This document shows positions 1 to 12,282 of a stretch of DNA of 52,836 bases, in pieces; positions within the stretch are counted from its first letter, which is position 1; every line of letters begins with the position of its first letter. The notes beneath the pieces were generated by a model that worked only from the letters and a program-made list of their open reading frames with translations, did no database searches and was not told the origin of the DNA. The stretch is from Gonapodya prolifera JEL478 (Eukaryota; Monoblepharomycota; Monoblepharidomycetes; Monoblepharidales; Gonapodyaceae): contig KQ965892.1 of NCBI GenBank assembly GCA_001574975.1, positions 1 to 52,836 of the forward strand. Reading direction: 5' to 3'. A program made the position numbers and the translations under genes.

Positions 1-483
1 ACCTCAAATACGTCTTCTGGATGATTATTTACCTCTTCAGTTTACCTATTTGGAACTTTGTTTTGCCCACGTATGCGTATTGGGTGTGTACGATGCCTCA
101 TGCGACTTCCACCACTGTTGAGCTAACGCAGTCTGTCTTGTTTTCAGCACTTTGACGACTTCTCTTGGGGACAAACGCGTATGGTCTCTGGAGAGAAGAA
201 GGGAGGCGACCACAGTGAAAAGGAGGGTGACTTCGAGGGCTCAATGCGAATGCACCGTTGGAACGAATGGGAACGCCTCACGCGAGAAAAGCTTGCGACG
301 GACATGGCGTCGGAGTTGCGAATGTGGATGTCGCATCAAAAGCAGACGGATTCCGGGTGGACACCTCCACCTGATCGGATTCCAGCGCAACAGCGGACAC
401 CATACGACTCGGATGCTTCTAGCATGGACTCTCGAGGGCGTCATCAAAGAGGCTTCGCGCAGGGAGCTAAGAGGGCATTCTGA
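1..483 (+). CDS. Chitin synthase (CHS3-type), C-terminal end, 5' truncated by window
   Basis: Last two exons of a family-2 glycosyltransferase that polymerises N-acetylglucosamine into chitin at the plasma membrane. Exon 1-83 encodes the final transmembrane helix, with the motif [13 protein letters not shown] 64-nt phase-0 intron (84-147, GTGTGT...TTTCAG) follows, and the last exon (148-483) opens with [11 protein letters not shown], the post-helix signature of class IV (CHS3-like) and related chitin synthases. The tail of about 100 residues is hydrophilic and Ser/Arg-rich, a normal cytoplasmic end. The catalytic domain lies to the left of the window, so class and activity cannot be checked. 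The stop is TGA at 481-483. Family assignment is firm; the class is inference from the C-terminal motif. Confidence 0.85.
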
Positions 484-1376
484 TCTTGACAGCTATACGT
501 AGTCTCGTAGAGGACTTGGGAAGAGAATACCGTAATTTGCATGTACTTGAGAACAGAAATGAAATATTGGCTCCATTTATGCATTCGGCACTTCATTTCT
601 ACATTCCAAAGATACGGTTAAAATGGTTGAAAACAGAACAACTGAACACGTTGAAAGCTGCGGCCCAAATGTCGACATCTCCAACCGTACCTCCACTGGT
701 ACCGACACACCTGCGCCAGGCATGAGGCGCCTCCCACCATCCAGTTTCTGCGAGCCCTCCTCTGGAGGCCGTCGCGACCTTTCCACCTTTCCATTTTGCA
801 ACTCAGCATATCGCCCTGGCCCCGGGCTCTGCTGCCGCTTGACTTCCTGATTGGCACAGACGCAAAGAGGAGCTGGACCACTCCGGGGTCGTAGCAGAAG
901 CGAAAGGGGGAGGAAGAACGGTCCTGCCAAAGTAATATCCCAGAAGTGAAGGATGGATGGTCGGTTGTGAAGCGATAGAGAACCACGCTCAGTTGGAGTC
1001 AGGGATGCAAGCAGCACCTCTTACATGATTAAGTGCGAAATTAGGCACGTGCTGCATCTGAGCAACGGTGTGAGTGGAGTCTGTGGGTTATTCGTGGGGT
1101 TGACGGCGCCGACGGTCAGAAAGCTACGCTCGGATGCAGCAGCAGATACATAGAGCATCTCTAACGCGAGGAAGTTTGAAATCCGTCGCGCGCTGCATCT
1201 GAGGGAAAGTGTAATGGAAAATGTTCCAAATGGTGGAGGCTTTGGTCACAACATCTCATGCCTGGTTCTTACATTTATTACAACACCCCAAAATCCAAAC
1301 GAGAGTTGCCGTGTTATAAGGGACGATCTCCGTTCGTGCCCATCGTATCCGACGGATCCCACTTGTGCACGACGCG
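484..1376. other. Intergenic, no gene recognised
   Basis: The stretch holds only overlapping chance ORFs, the longest 146 aa on the minus strand, with no family motif and no convincing exon-intron structure. It should contain the chitin synthase 3' UTR and the promoter of the downstream cyclin L gene. Confidence 0.5.
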
Positions 1377-2675
1377 ATGGCAACGGAGCTTTCACTCCAG
1401 AGCCCGCTTCTGACAGTACGCCAGCTCGAAACGACGCGCAGCAGGCGCGATGGGCTTTCCGAAAGTACGTTGCAGCAACCCTGCACTGCATGCGTGGTTA
1501 CAGGCAGGCATGCGTGGCTGCTTTGGTGGGGATTTAAGTGGACGTGCAACGGACTGCGGATGACCGTTCTTTTTCACATGACGCGATTTAGACCTTGAGA
1601 CCGACCTGCGTCTGTTCGGGTCGGAGCTCGTGCAGTCTGTCGGAATACTTCACAATTGTTGGTTCGAGCTGTCAGTCTCTCGGGGTACCATTTGGAAATC
1701 TCTGATAATGTTGCTACCTTTGTACACAGGCCGCAGACGTCAATCGCAATAGCGCTCGTGCTGTTCCAACGATTCTTCTTCGTGTCGTCTTTTCGACAGT
1801 ACGGGAACAGGGTGGGTGATTCTCCTCATCGAGTGCTGTATCAACGCACAAATCAGAGAACCACCCACCAACCCCGCCCTGACAGGACACGGTCCTCGGC
1901 GCTATCTTCCTGGCCTCCAAAGTCGCCGAGCAGCCACGCAAGATCGCCGACATCCTGTCCGTCTTCGACTACTGCGTGAAGCGGCACCGCAGCAAGTTCA
2001 CAGACCCGCTCGAGTCCTTCAGCGCGGCGTACTTCGAGCTCCGCACCGCGTGCCTTATGGGCGAAATGCACATTCTTCGACGACTCGGGTTCAACGTCCA
2101 TGTCGAACTCCCGTATGGTGTCCTGGTCAATTTCTTGAAGGAACTGCATTTGGACGAGGACCAGGAGGTCTGTAAGAAGGCGTGGAGCTACGCAAATGAC
2201 ATGTACGCCCCCCCTTTTTATTCTCGCGTGGCGTGTTGGGGAGGGACTCGCTTGTTCATACTCGAAACTTCCCACCCCTAGGCTCCGAACCCCTCTGCCG
2301 GTCCTCATCCCCCCACCCACGCTCGCCGCGGCGTCAATCCACCTCGCGTGTCTGCACACCGAAACGCCTCTGCCGACGCGCTGGCTTGACGTGTTCGAAG
2401 TGGACGCGGAGGAAGTAGAACCACCTGATCCGGCAAAGTTCAAGGATGCTGAAACACCCATAATGAGAAGTTGCGGCCGCTCCAAGGTGGCTGGGGTGCT
2501 GCATGCGATTGAGTTGACCAAGCGCAATCCAAAAGATTTGACCGTGCTCGTTCCTCCACCCTGGTGTGGTGTACTCGCCCGGGACGGCAAACATGACCTT
2601 CTTCCACCGAATTGTCCTGTACACCTTGGGATTCTTCTTCTACGGCGGTTTGACGAGTCCCGAGGACGGTTGTAA
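1377..2675 (+). CDS. Cyclin L-like protein
   Basis: Regulatory partner of CDK11/CDK12-type kinases in transcription and pre-mRNA splicing; nuclear. Exons 1377-1464, 1592-1661, 1730-1811, 1886-2202 and 2282-2675 total 951 nt (316 aa). The first cyclin box shows LETDLRLFGSELVQSVGIL, then LVLFQRFF and GAIFLASKVAEQPRK. The helix GEMHILRRLGFNVHVELPYG and KKAWSYAND complete it, and the second box carries PPTLAAASIHLACLHTETPL. This order matches cyclin L rather than cyclins K, T or C. The GTACGT...TTTAG and GTGGGT...GACAG introns join in frame. The donor at 1662 (GTTCGA) is weak and was chosen because it is the only one that keeps frame; a better-looking GT at 1658 would not. Cyclin L normally carries an RS-rich tail; here the protein ends soon after the second box, so the 3' end may be mis-modelled. 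Confidence 0.78.
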
Positions 2676-4201
2676 AAGTTATCTGTGGGCTTGCATGGCC
2701 AAGAAAGAGGCAGTGGAGAGTGGAGGGTTCTAGGGTCTAGTTGGTAGAAGGGAGAAGGGGACCTGGAATGACGGGAACGAGGCGGCGCGGAAGGTGTTGT
2801 GGGAGTGATTGGAGCGTGAGGTCGGAGCGTATGCAGAGGTGTGACGGCTCGTGTCAGTTGGAAAAACAACTATGGGTATGGCGGAATCATGTGAGCGCCC
2901 GGCTTTCTGACCGAACGGGAGGAAAGAAGAAAGCCGAACCTTCGGTAATACTTCGAATAAACCAGTACATAAATGTCTACGCCGCGAGCGTCAACACACT
3001 GGACTCGTTTCTTCCATCGAGTTTGCTCCTCGCTGTACCACCGGGTCCAATGTGACCCGCTCGTCGCCCGTGTACGGCACGTCCACGCTCGATCACAATG
3101 TTCCAGTTCTCAATCTGGTCGAGCATCGAGAGGGCGAATTGGTCGCATGAGGGTGGTAAGGTAGAGTGAAGGCATAATGAGGTGGAGAAGGGAAGCGCAA
3201 CAAGGCATTTGAGTGTCCCGGTGTTGGCACCCCACGCCGCACAGCAACAGAACACGCACACGCCCTCCGAGATGTCCCAAAGGGGGTAGAACTTGCAGCA
3301 CTGGTGAACCCTGCGATGTCGAAGTTGAGCAGCGGTAAAAGGTGGACGATGTCGTTAAGACGAATGATGCACGACGAGCGACCCCACCCACTGCCACCAA
3401 AACCACAGTGTGTCGCACCCGGGGATGTTCACGCCAAGGAAGTCGTACCTCCCCAGCAGCAGGAACACGAGGAAAGACCGCCACTCACTCATTCGGGCAG
3501 AAGGGAACACGTTTGGCGAGAGGAGTTGTGCGTGATCCCCAGATGTGGTTTCGTGTTTGTTGTGAGAGTTCTCAGTCGTCTGCCGACAGGGCAAAAGGTA
3601 ACCTTGTGACTGAGAGGGATTGATGTGTTCTGTTCCACCCAATGAGTGTCGTTACATTCACTGCGTCGACTGATTGAACCTCCGAGCGGTTTTCATTAGT
3701 TTAAGTAACAATTAAAGATACCAATTCAACACCCTGCAGCCGCGACGGCGCGTTGAGCAACAGTTCGGTGGCACCTGGGCGCTTCGGCAGTGTCTCGAGA
3801 GCGCCCTTCCACGAAGGACCCCGACTTGTCTGGAACCATCTTTGCTTCGCGCGGTCACCCTTCTTTCTCGGGATCCCGCGAATTTGGTGGAATGCCTTAG
3901 CGTGACCACGGGTGCACGGGACATGCAGCAGCGACCACTCTTCTTTCTTCGCTCTCTTTCTCTTACTGAGTGCTATTTTCATTTTCATTTTGTGCTTGCT
4001 TCTGTGACGGTATTGTGTTGCAACAAAGCGACCAATCCTTCGATGTGGTCTCCTCCATCACCCCTGAGCATTCTGCATCTCTTTGATTTACTCGTCCTTA
4101 CACCCACTCTTGTTTTGTGTGTGCCACCGGCAGAATATCGGTGAACCGATCTTCAGGCGTTTGTTAGTCCGTGGTCAAGCACACAACCCCATCCCAACGA
4201 A
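2676..4201. other. Intergenic, no gene identified
   Basis: About 1.5 kb without a recognisable family. On the minus strand a hydrophobic, Trp-rich stretch (about 3355-3490, FLVFLLLGRYDF followed by TLWFWWQWVG) could be part of a membrane-protein exon, but no complete gene can be built around it. A CCAAT box at 4032-4036, 170 nt upstream of the GMD start, is a plausible promoter element. Confidence 0.4.
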
Positions 4202-5871
<1,670 letters not shown>

Positions 5872-5972
5872 AAAGTCACCATTCTGAACCTTACTCTATA
5901 CATGTAATGTAATCTGTTGCAATGCTGTGCAAATATCATACAAACGCTGCTCGATTAAAGTCCGAACTTCTC

Positions 5973-7744
5973 ATGACCGCTGAAAGTCCCGATGCCACCA
6001 TTGAGCGACTTCTCGCGGAGAACGAGAGTCTTCGGCAACGATTGAGCGCGATTGAGGGATCGAGTGGCCCCTGAATTGACAAAACAGCGCTCGATCACTC
6101 AAGTTCACCAACGGACACTCCAATGAGGAAGAAGAAGGCAAAACTCTCCCGCAATGACATTCATCGATATAGCAGACACCTGCTTCTTCCCGAAATCAGC
6201 GTTGAAGGTGCTTGCTACTCCCAGTCTGACTTGCCAAAGCGTCGCCTTCAAAATGCTTCCACTGTCAGGTCAACTTGGAATCGTCAATTCATCCATGCTA
6301 GTTTAGTTGTCCGTGCTGGAGGACTTGGACTGCCTGCCTGCCTGTATCTTGCTTCGGCGGGTGTCGGTGAGTCGACGCTAGCTGGTGCTCCTGATTGACG
6401 AGTTCACATTTTGGCAACGTCGAATCAAGGGCGAATTGGGGTAGTGGACTACGACGAAGTGGAAGTCAACAAGTTTCAACGTCAGGTTATCCACGACGAA
6501 GAACGGTGGGACTATCCAAGTCCACGTCGGCGACCATTGCGATGACTCGGTGAGAATTTTGTCCTTTCATTGTATTGCACAACCACATTCAACGCCCAGC
6601 CCTGTACCGTAGGATAAACTCTCAAATTGAGTGCATCGCATACAACTATCTGCTAGACCGATCTACGGCTCTCGACCTAATCAAACAGTGTGTGTGTGTT
6701 TGGTAGGGGCCAACCAGTGAGACAGAAACGATATTGTACTCGACTGCTCAGACAACCCTCCTACCCGGTATCGTCTCAACGACGCCTGCGTCCTTGCCGG
6801 AAAACCGCTTGTGTCCGGTGCGGCCCTTCGGTTTGAAGGACAGCTCACAGTGTACAACCACCACGGATGGCCGTGCCATCGGTGCGTCTTTCCGGCCCCT
6901 CCACCGCCAGAGACCGTGACAAATTGTGGCGATGGAGGCGTTTTTGGACCTGGTAAGCTCGTCAACGTGGTTGTTCGTGTTAAAGCACATTCTCTTCACG
7001 ATATGCAACTTCCTTTCCCAGTCACCGGCATAGTTGGTACCATTCAAGCTGTCGAAACCCTCAAACTCACCGCCGGTGTTGAACCGGCTTATTGTGGCAA
7101 GCTCTTGATGGTTGAAGCTATGTCTGGCGCCTTCCGAACCATTAGATTGCGCGGCAAGCGAAAGGAATGCGTTGCGTGCGGAGACGGGGCGACACTGACT
7201 GGACTCGAGACGGACTACGAGATGTAGTGCGTAATGAAGGCCAACGACAAGACCCAATCATTGGCGGTTTTGAGACAGGAGGATCGGGTTTCAGTCGACG
7301 AGTACAACCGCGTGCGAGTGGCGAGAACTCCCCATGTGTTTATCGACACACGTCCCCTGGTTCAGACCAAGATTTGCGCACTCGATAACTCGTTGAGTGA
7401 GTAATCTCCGCGCAGCGCGCCCAAGATCTGTTCTGACTCCCTGTTGTTTGTTTCCCAGACATTCCTATTGACGAACTGGAATCTTGACTACCAGAGGTCG
7501 AGATGGCTGTTCACGCGGGACCAGGGGAATTACCGGGTATGCGCGCAACTGTCTTGAAAATGCCCTTCGACGCTCAACTCTCTTCTCATTACCAGTGTAC
7601 TGCATATGCTGTCGTGGGAACGACTCATAGCTTGCCGTTCAGCACATCCGAACGAAGTTTCCGAACTTGGCGGTCGTCAGGGATGTAGAAGGAGGACTGG
7701 AGGCGTGGAGAAGGAAGGTCGATCCGGAATGGCCAGAATACTAG
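5973..7744 (+). pseudogene. uba4: UBA4/MOCS3 (E1-like adenylyltransferase-sulfurtransferase) pseudogene
   Basis: The family activates Urm1 for tRNA 2-thiolation (and in some organisms the MoaD-type molybdopterin protein). The domain order is intact: a short coiled start (ERLLAENESLRQRL), the E1-like domain ([62 protein letters not shown] with zinc Cys pairs) and a rhodanese domain with YCICCRGNDS and [12 protein letters not shown]. Splice sites are well preserved. Lesions are an in-frame TGA at 6072-6074, a 5-bp tandem duplication of TAGTT at 6299-6308, a 1-nt loss near 6506, TAG at 7225-7227, TGA at 7485-7487 and TAG at 7628-7630. The ATP-loop GAGGLG reads RAGGLG. Six independent breaks argue for a real pseudogene. 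The convergent KH gene starts 110 bp downstream. Confidence 0.9.
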
Positions 7745-7854
7745 TTTCTAATCACTTGCAATCAATGGTCTTTATGCCCAAACAATGATACAAAGCTTCA
7801 ACGTCTGCACTTCTGTAATCTTTCCAATGCAATGATTTCGGCTTTTATGTAACC

Positions 7855-9061
7855 TCACGCCACTTGCGCTTTCTGCTTCTCCATTTCCAATCTGCTGTAA
7901 AGGAGATACAACGCCAGCTGGTTGGCCTCGGGCGACCCAGTGATAGTCACCAGCCGCTCACTGCTCGCCGCCTGAGCATCCGCAATCCGTATCTGGCTGC
8001 CCGACCGCTGCCTAATCTCATTGATCTTTGCCCCTCCTTTGCCAATGATGGAGCCCACCATATCGTTGGGAATGAAGATTTGCTGCACCTGCACTGGAAC
8101 CGCACCACGGTGGGCCGGCACCAGTGGCACACCAGGATACCCAAACGAGGGAGTCGCCATGGGGAATGCTGGGCGACCAACGGGTGCCATGGGACGATAC
8201 GGCACGTTGGAGCCAGGTCGGTCTTGGTTGTCCTGGAGTACCTTTCCGATAAAGTACACAGCGCGGTGAATGGAGTCGATGACCCCCGAAATGGTCACAA
8301 CTCGTTCTGTTGATCCGGGCATGGGCTCTTCCGAGGCCGTAATGCGGGCAACGGACTCCTCCTGGATCTCCTCGATCTTGTTCCCCTGCTTTCCGATGAC
8401 TGAGCCCATCCGCGAGTTGGCGATGAGAAGGCGCACGCTGCAGTGCCGAGACTTGAGGTCCGATGGGTCCACGGTCGGCCCAGAGGCGGCTCCGCGCTCA
8501 CTTTCGATCAGTTCCTCAATGATCTTGGTGGAGACGAGTGCGAATGCCTTGGCGACGCAGTCCAGGGTACCCGTGATGGTAATGATCCGCTCCACTGCAC
8601 CCTGAACGTGCTCAGAGATGGTGACCTTTGCGCCGCTCCCGTTGCGGATCTCGACAACGTTCTATGGTGTCGGGTGTCGAGTTCGTCACGCTTATGGAAA
8701 GGCCATGGAGGACGAGCGTTGAGCCTCACCTTGCCGCCTTTCCCAATAATCACGCCGGCCTCCTTCGTCGTAATCAGCGCTCTCATACTCAGCACCGGCA
8801 TCGCCACGTCCACGTCCGCATCCTCCATCTTGGTCCCACTGTCCTTTCCGTCCTCTTCACCACCCTTCACAGCCACGTTGCCAGTCCCCCTCGAGCCCCT
8901 ATCATCGGTGACCTGTCTCTTCACCCGTGCGTCTCTCTCGTCGCGGTCCGAGTCCCTGTCCGATGAGTCATCGTTGAAGGACCGTTTCCTGTCTGGGCTC
9001 CGNCATCGTTGAAGGACCGTTTCCTGTCTGGGCTCCGCGGGGGGTCTGTGGGGTCTGTCAT
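7855..9061 (-). CDS. Triple KH-domain RNA-binding protein (PCBP / Rnc1-like)
   Basis: Poly(C)-binding-type regulator of mRNA stability and translation; cytoplasmic or nuclear. Two exons (8730-9061 and 7855-8661) are separated by a 68-nt intron. Once the duplicated contig end around the N at 9003 is collapsed, the ORF is 367 aa. The N-terminus is Arg/Asp/Ser-rich. Three KH cores follow: VIIGKGGK (near residue 95), SVIGKQGN (near 190) and SIIGKGGA (near 307), each with an intact GxxG loop and followed by VTISEHV, RVVTISG or RLVTITG strands. A Pro-rich linker separates KH2 from KH3. The ATG at 9059-9061 was chosen because it opens directly into the collapsed frame. The closest known architecture is S. 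pombe Rnc1 and metazoan PCBP; budding-yeast Hek2/Pbp2 are relatives. Confidence 0.88.
8969..9037. other. Assembly artefact: single N between two identical 34-bp contig ends
   Basis: Bases 8969-9002 and 9004-9037 are identical and are separated by one N at 9003. Translated on the minus strand, both copies encode RSPDRKRSFND, and the frame differs across the N. Removing one copy plus the N restores one open frame into the KH protein. This is what results when two overlapping contigs are scaffolded without merging. Confidence 0.93.
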
Positions 9062-9812
9062 CACGTTCGTGGAAAGTGAAATGGGGAGGGGAAGGGCAGA
9101 TAAGGGTATCGGTCAGGGACGGGATGATTCTAAAGCTATGGAGAGGAAGGAAAGGGAGAGGGGGGTTAGGAATGGGGAAGAGAGGATGGGTTTTCCGCTT
9201 TGGATGATCCCGACTCGTCCATCCGGTTGAAGACGTGGTAGGACTTCCTCGTAACGTATCGATGAGCCTGCTCTTCGCGCTCGTCCCAAAGCATTTGTGA
9301 CGAGGTAATGTGAGACTTCCCCCCTTGCAGGCGAAACGACACCGACGGCGAAGCAAAATGAGAGCGAGAGAGAAAGATAAATGAGTAGGCACCTGTAGGA
9401 AAGTTTGCTGAATTGAGTGGGTAACGCGGATATGCAGGTGAGGGAATCACAGGAGAGCTGCGAGCGACACAGGATTTCGTCCGTCATTGAGGTCAAGTGG
9501 GATTTGCAAAGAATATAGACGATGCTTACGCCGTCGGCTCTTGTTATCCGCGTTGTTGTTGGATTCTGTGAATGAACTCAAATTCACCACACACTCGAGT
9601 CCGCCAACCCCACCATAATGAATTGCCGTCACGAATTGTCTAATCACACAAGGAAATATTTTTCAACTTGGAAGCTATATATTTTCCCTATCGGAATGAC
9701 GAAGCTGTGAGGAATCACGGCAATGGACTGCCACGGCGGCCGAGGATAAGAAACAGAGTCAAGTCACACGTCGCCATGGAGCAGCATCGGAGAGGTCGAA
9801 GTGAGAAGGGAA
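9062..9812. other. Intergenic; KH-gene upstream region
   Basis: Lies between the KH gene start (minus) and the PPR gene stop (minus). It is purine-rich on the plus strand near 9080-9180, hence pyrimidine-rich on the transcribed sense of the KH gene, as in fungal promoters and 5' UTRs. No gene was recognised. Confidence 0.5.
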
Positions 9813-10927
9813 TCATGGCCTTGATCCTCCGCTTCCCATCTCCACTACAGCCTCGCCCCCTTCACCAACCGCGAGCTCATTGACAAGGTCAAACGCGACA
9901 TCCTGACAAAGCAACAACATCGTAAGTCAATATGCAACACCAACTTTGGTCACCGTAAAGCGAATTCCAACTCACATTGAATCCCCGCTTCATTAAATCC
10001 TCTACGGTCTCCTGTAGCAGCTTGCTGTCCGGTCGGACGTTGTTGTCCAGCATGTCATCGACCACCTCCTTGGCGGCGTCCACGTCGCCCTGTTCCGCGA
10101 GACCTCGGATCAGCGAAGTGTAGATTTCAGGTGTCGGCGGAACCTCGTCGGCAGGCTGCTCCTGGTCCATGAGTTTTTTACTGAATATCATTCGTCAGAA
10201 TCGGTGTGTGTCAGACGAATCAAATAATTGAAGAGAAAACATTTTTCACTCACGCGCCCCACGCATCCCGGGCACCAATCAGCGCAGAGATCAGCAACTG
10301 GTATGTTTCACTGTCTGGCTTAACTCCTTGCTTGCGCATGGCATCCAGGAACACTACAGCATCGTCGTACACCCAACCCGCCCCTCGCGCGTTTTTCCGG
10401 ACGTATGAGTTGAATTCACCCAGAGCAGGTCGGACACCCGCAGCTGACACATCTTCAAGCAGCTTCGTCACGCGTTCAGGGACGGCAGATTTGAGGTGAA
10501 GTGAGAGGATGGCACCAATGTCATCCGGAGTGAAGGAACGTAAGTTGGAGGGATTCGACGTGAGCTGCTCGTAGATGCGGTTGACCTCCCATAGGTTGCC
10601 TGGTGAACGAACATGGAAAATGGGTGTTCGGTTTGGAGACGAGTTGCGATCCGTGTCGTCTCCCGAACACAAGACACGTGACACGCTCACAAGAAGGGAT
10701 TCCAGCCCCAGCGCACGTTTCAACTCACGAGCTTTAACCGCGGTTCTTAGGTCTTCCAATGAGTCCGATCCACCTGCCGACGACGCAGAAAACGGCCGTG
10801 CCCCTTTGGTTTGAGTCACGGCACGAGCACATGCCGAAGCCACGGCGGTGGACGTGGTGCCCACGACGGACCTTCCAGCAAGATTGAAACGTCCAATTGC
10901 GGCGGCTGCAGCGCGAGAAACGGCCAT
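9813..10927 (-). CDS. Pentatricopeptide-repeat protein, probably mitochondrial
   Basis: PPR proteins bind organelle RNA and act in processing or translation. Exons 10717-10927, 10254-10599, 9976-10180 and 9813-9902 give 283 aa. The N-terminus (MAVSRAAAAAIGRFNLAGR) is basic, Ser/Ala-rich and lacks acidic residues, like a mitochondrial presequence. Helix-turn-helix repeats read WEVNRIYEQL, VTKLLEDVSAAGVRPALGEF, AVVFLDAMRKQGVKPDSETY and TSLIRGLAEQGDVDAAKEVV, with the VxPD/VKPD turns typical of PPRs. The first intron could use GTGCGC at 10716 or GTGAGC at 10690; only the first keeps frame and joins ELKR to NLWEVN. Both later introns are 73 nt. The last exon encodes a short Glu/Gly tail. I cannot name an orthologue. 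Divergently paired with the MYND gene. Confidence 0.78.
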
Positions 10928-11070
10928 CTTCCTGGTGAATTCGGGGGGTAACAGAATGGTTGCCGGCAAATTTATCCCTTCAGTTGGCCTGTCAGTGTTA
11001 TGCCGCTCGGCAGCCCCAGGCCACGTTCCAACTATTCGCGATTGGGGCGAGACAAGGCTAGGACTCGGAA
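10928..11070. promoter_or_regulatory. Compact divergent promoter between PPR and MYND genes
   Basis: Only 143 bp separate the two opposing start codons (10927 minus, 11071 plus), so both promoters and 5' UTRs must overlap here. No TATA box is evident. This is inferred from geometry alone. Confidence 0.5.
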
Positions 11071-12282
11071 ATGGAAGTGATTCGATTCTCGCATCGCCTG
11101 AAAGAGTCCCTGGCCAAGTTGGATCTGCCGACGCAGGAGGACGTGGCGAAGAAAGTGCGGGAGTTCGATCTGGACGCGCCGGATGAGATTGCCGCCTGGT
11201 GAGTCCGCTTCGCTGCGATGGATTGAATGCCCAACGGTTCGACCTCATTGATTTATTTCAGGTACTGCGAGTTTTTGGAATCCAAACACATCAACATTGT
11301 GTTTGAGCACTTTCTTCACCTCATCAAGATCTCCTACGACCACCAAGACACCAAGATCCAGCAGCGCGCGCGGCACATCTTCAATGCCGCCGTCGTGTCG
11401 ACGTTCTACCGCCAGGTCGCCGAGACAGCCTTCCCCGGAGGCCGATTGCTCCCAGCTCTGGACCTGAGGTCGGCCATTGCCCGGAACCTCCTGTGGAAAA
11501 TCGCACGGTCAAGTCGGTGGGCCACACGAGCTCTTCTTGACCCGGCGTTTGGTGTCGCGGAGTCGACGCTGGGGACTGCGTGCGAGGAAATAGAGCGACG
11601 GCGGGATCCAAAGTACCACGACCGAGAGCGCGACAAGATGTTCGTGGTGACGGACGAAGGATTCGCACATCTCACTCGGAACCTTAAGCTGATGCTCGTC
11701 GCGGACGCGGGTGACGGGTACCCGAGGGCGCTCGAGAAGAGTAACCTTCGACTCAACAGGACCATTCTCATCGCGCAGGACAATGGCTCCACCGTTGTAC
11801 CACAGGAGCACATCGACCCTGAGGTACAGAAGCAGTGGTCATCGTACTTGGCGCTGGAACTGGGCAAGGAGGTGGAAGTCGGTGCCAAGTTTGCTGCCAT
11901 GTCGACATGGCCCAACAAACCGCCCGCAGCGGTGCTTCGGTCGTTCCGGGGGGCGCGGAGGTCGTTTCAAGAAAACGAGTTGGGCGCATGCTGCTGGAAC
12001 GCACGGTGTAAGGCGGCGGAAGCTGGGAAGGTGGTGTGGAAGAAGGGGAAACTCATCTACTGCAGCGGGTGCAAGGCGGCGCGCTACTGCAACGCCAAAT
12101 GTCGCAGCGAGCACGCGGAAATACACAAGAAGGCCTGCGACACTATTCCTCAGTTGAAAGGGTCGGACACTCTGGAGGCCCAAGATAAGGGACCCGTGGA
12201 CTTCTCAGAGGAGCTTTGGGTGCTCTTTGTCTTGGCGCTTATTGTTATCGGGGCGGTTGTGGTCAACTTTTTAATATCGTAG
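11071..12282 (+). CDS. MYND zinc-finger protein with C-terminal membrane anchor
   Basis: Two exons (11071-11198 and 11262-12282, 63-nt intron) encode 382 aa. Residues 1-280 are largely helical and match no family I can name. Residues 286-335 form a MYND-type zinc finger: CCWNARC, then YCSGCKAARYCNAKC, then HAEIHKKAC, with the full Cys/His ladder though the first Cys pair is widely spaced. MYND domains are protein-interaction modules. Residues 362-380 (LWVLFVLALIVIGAVVVNFL) are a single hydrophobic helix at the extreme C-terminus, the layout of a tail-anchored protein of the ER or outer mitochondrial membrane. That combination is unusual. The start is the first ATG and the exon junction restores Trp43. 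Shares a short divergent promoter with the PPR gene. Confidence 0.85.

Noticed and set aside
1853-2869. 338-aa ORF on the minus strand
   Set aside because: It is antisense to cyclin L exons, has no motif, and its composition mirrors the coding strand.
2977-3642. Minus-strand membrane-protein gene
   Set aside because: A hydrophobic Trp-rich segment exists but no consistent exon chain or family motif could be built.
8508-9392. 294-aa minus ORF as a single exon starting at 9392
   Set aside because: The upstream part is low-complexity and runs through the N artefact in a frame that exists only because of the duplicated block; the ATG at 9059-9061 fits the collapsed sequence better, and a spliced intron interrupts the 3' part.
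10250-11248. 332-aa minus ORF taken whole
   Set aside because: It extends past the PPR start into the MYND first exon; only the part from the ATG at 10925-10927 has a presequence and PPR repeats.
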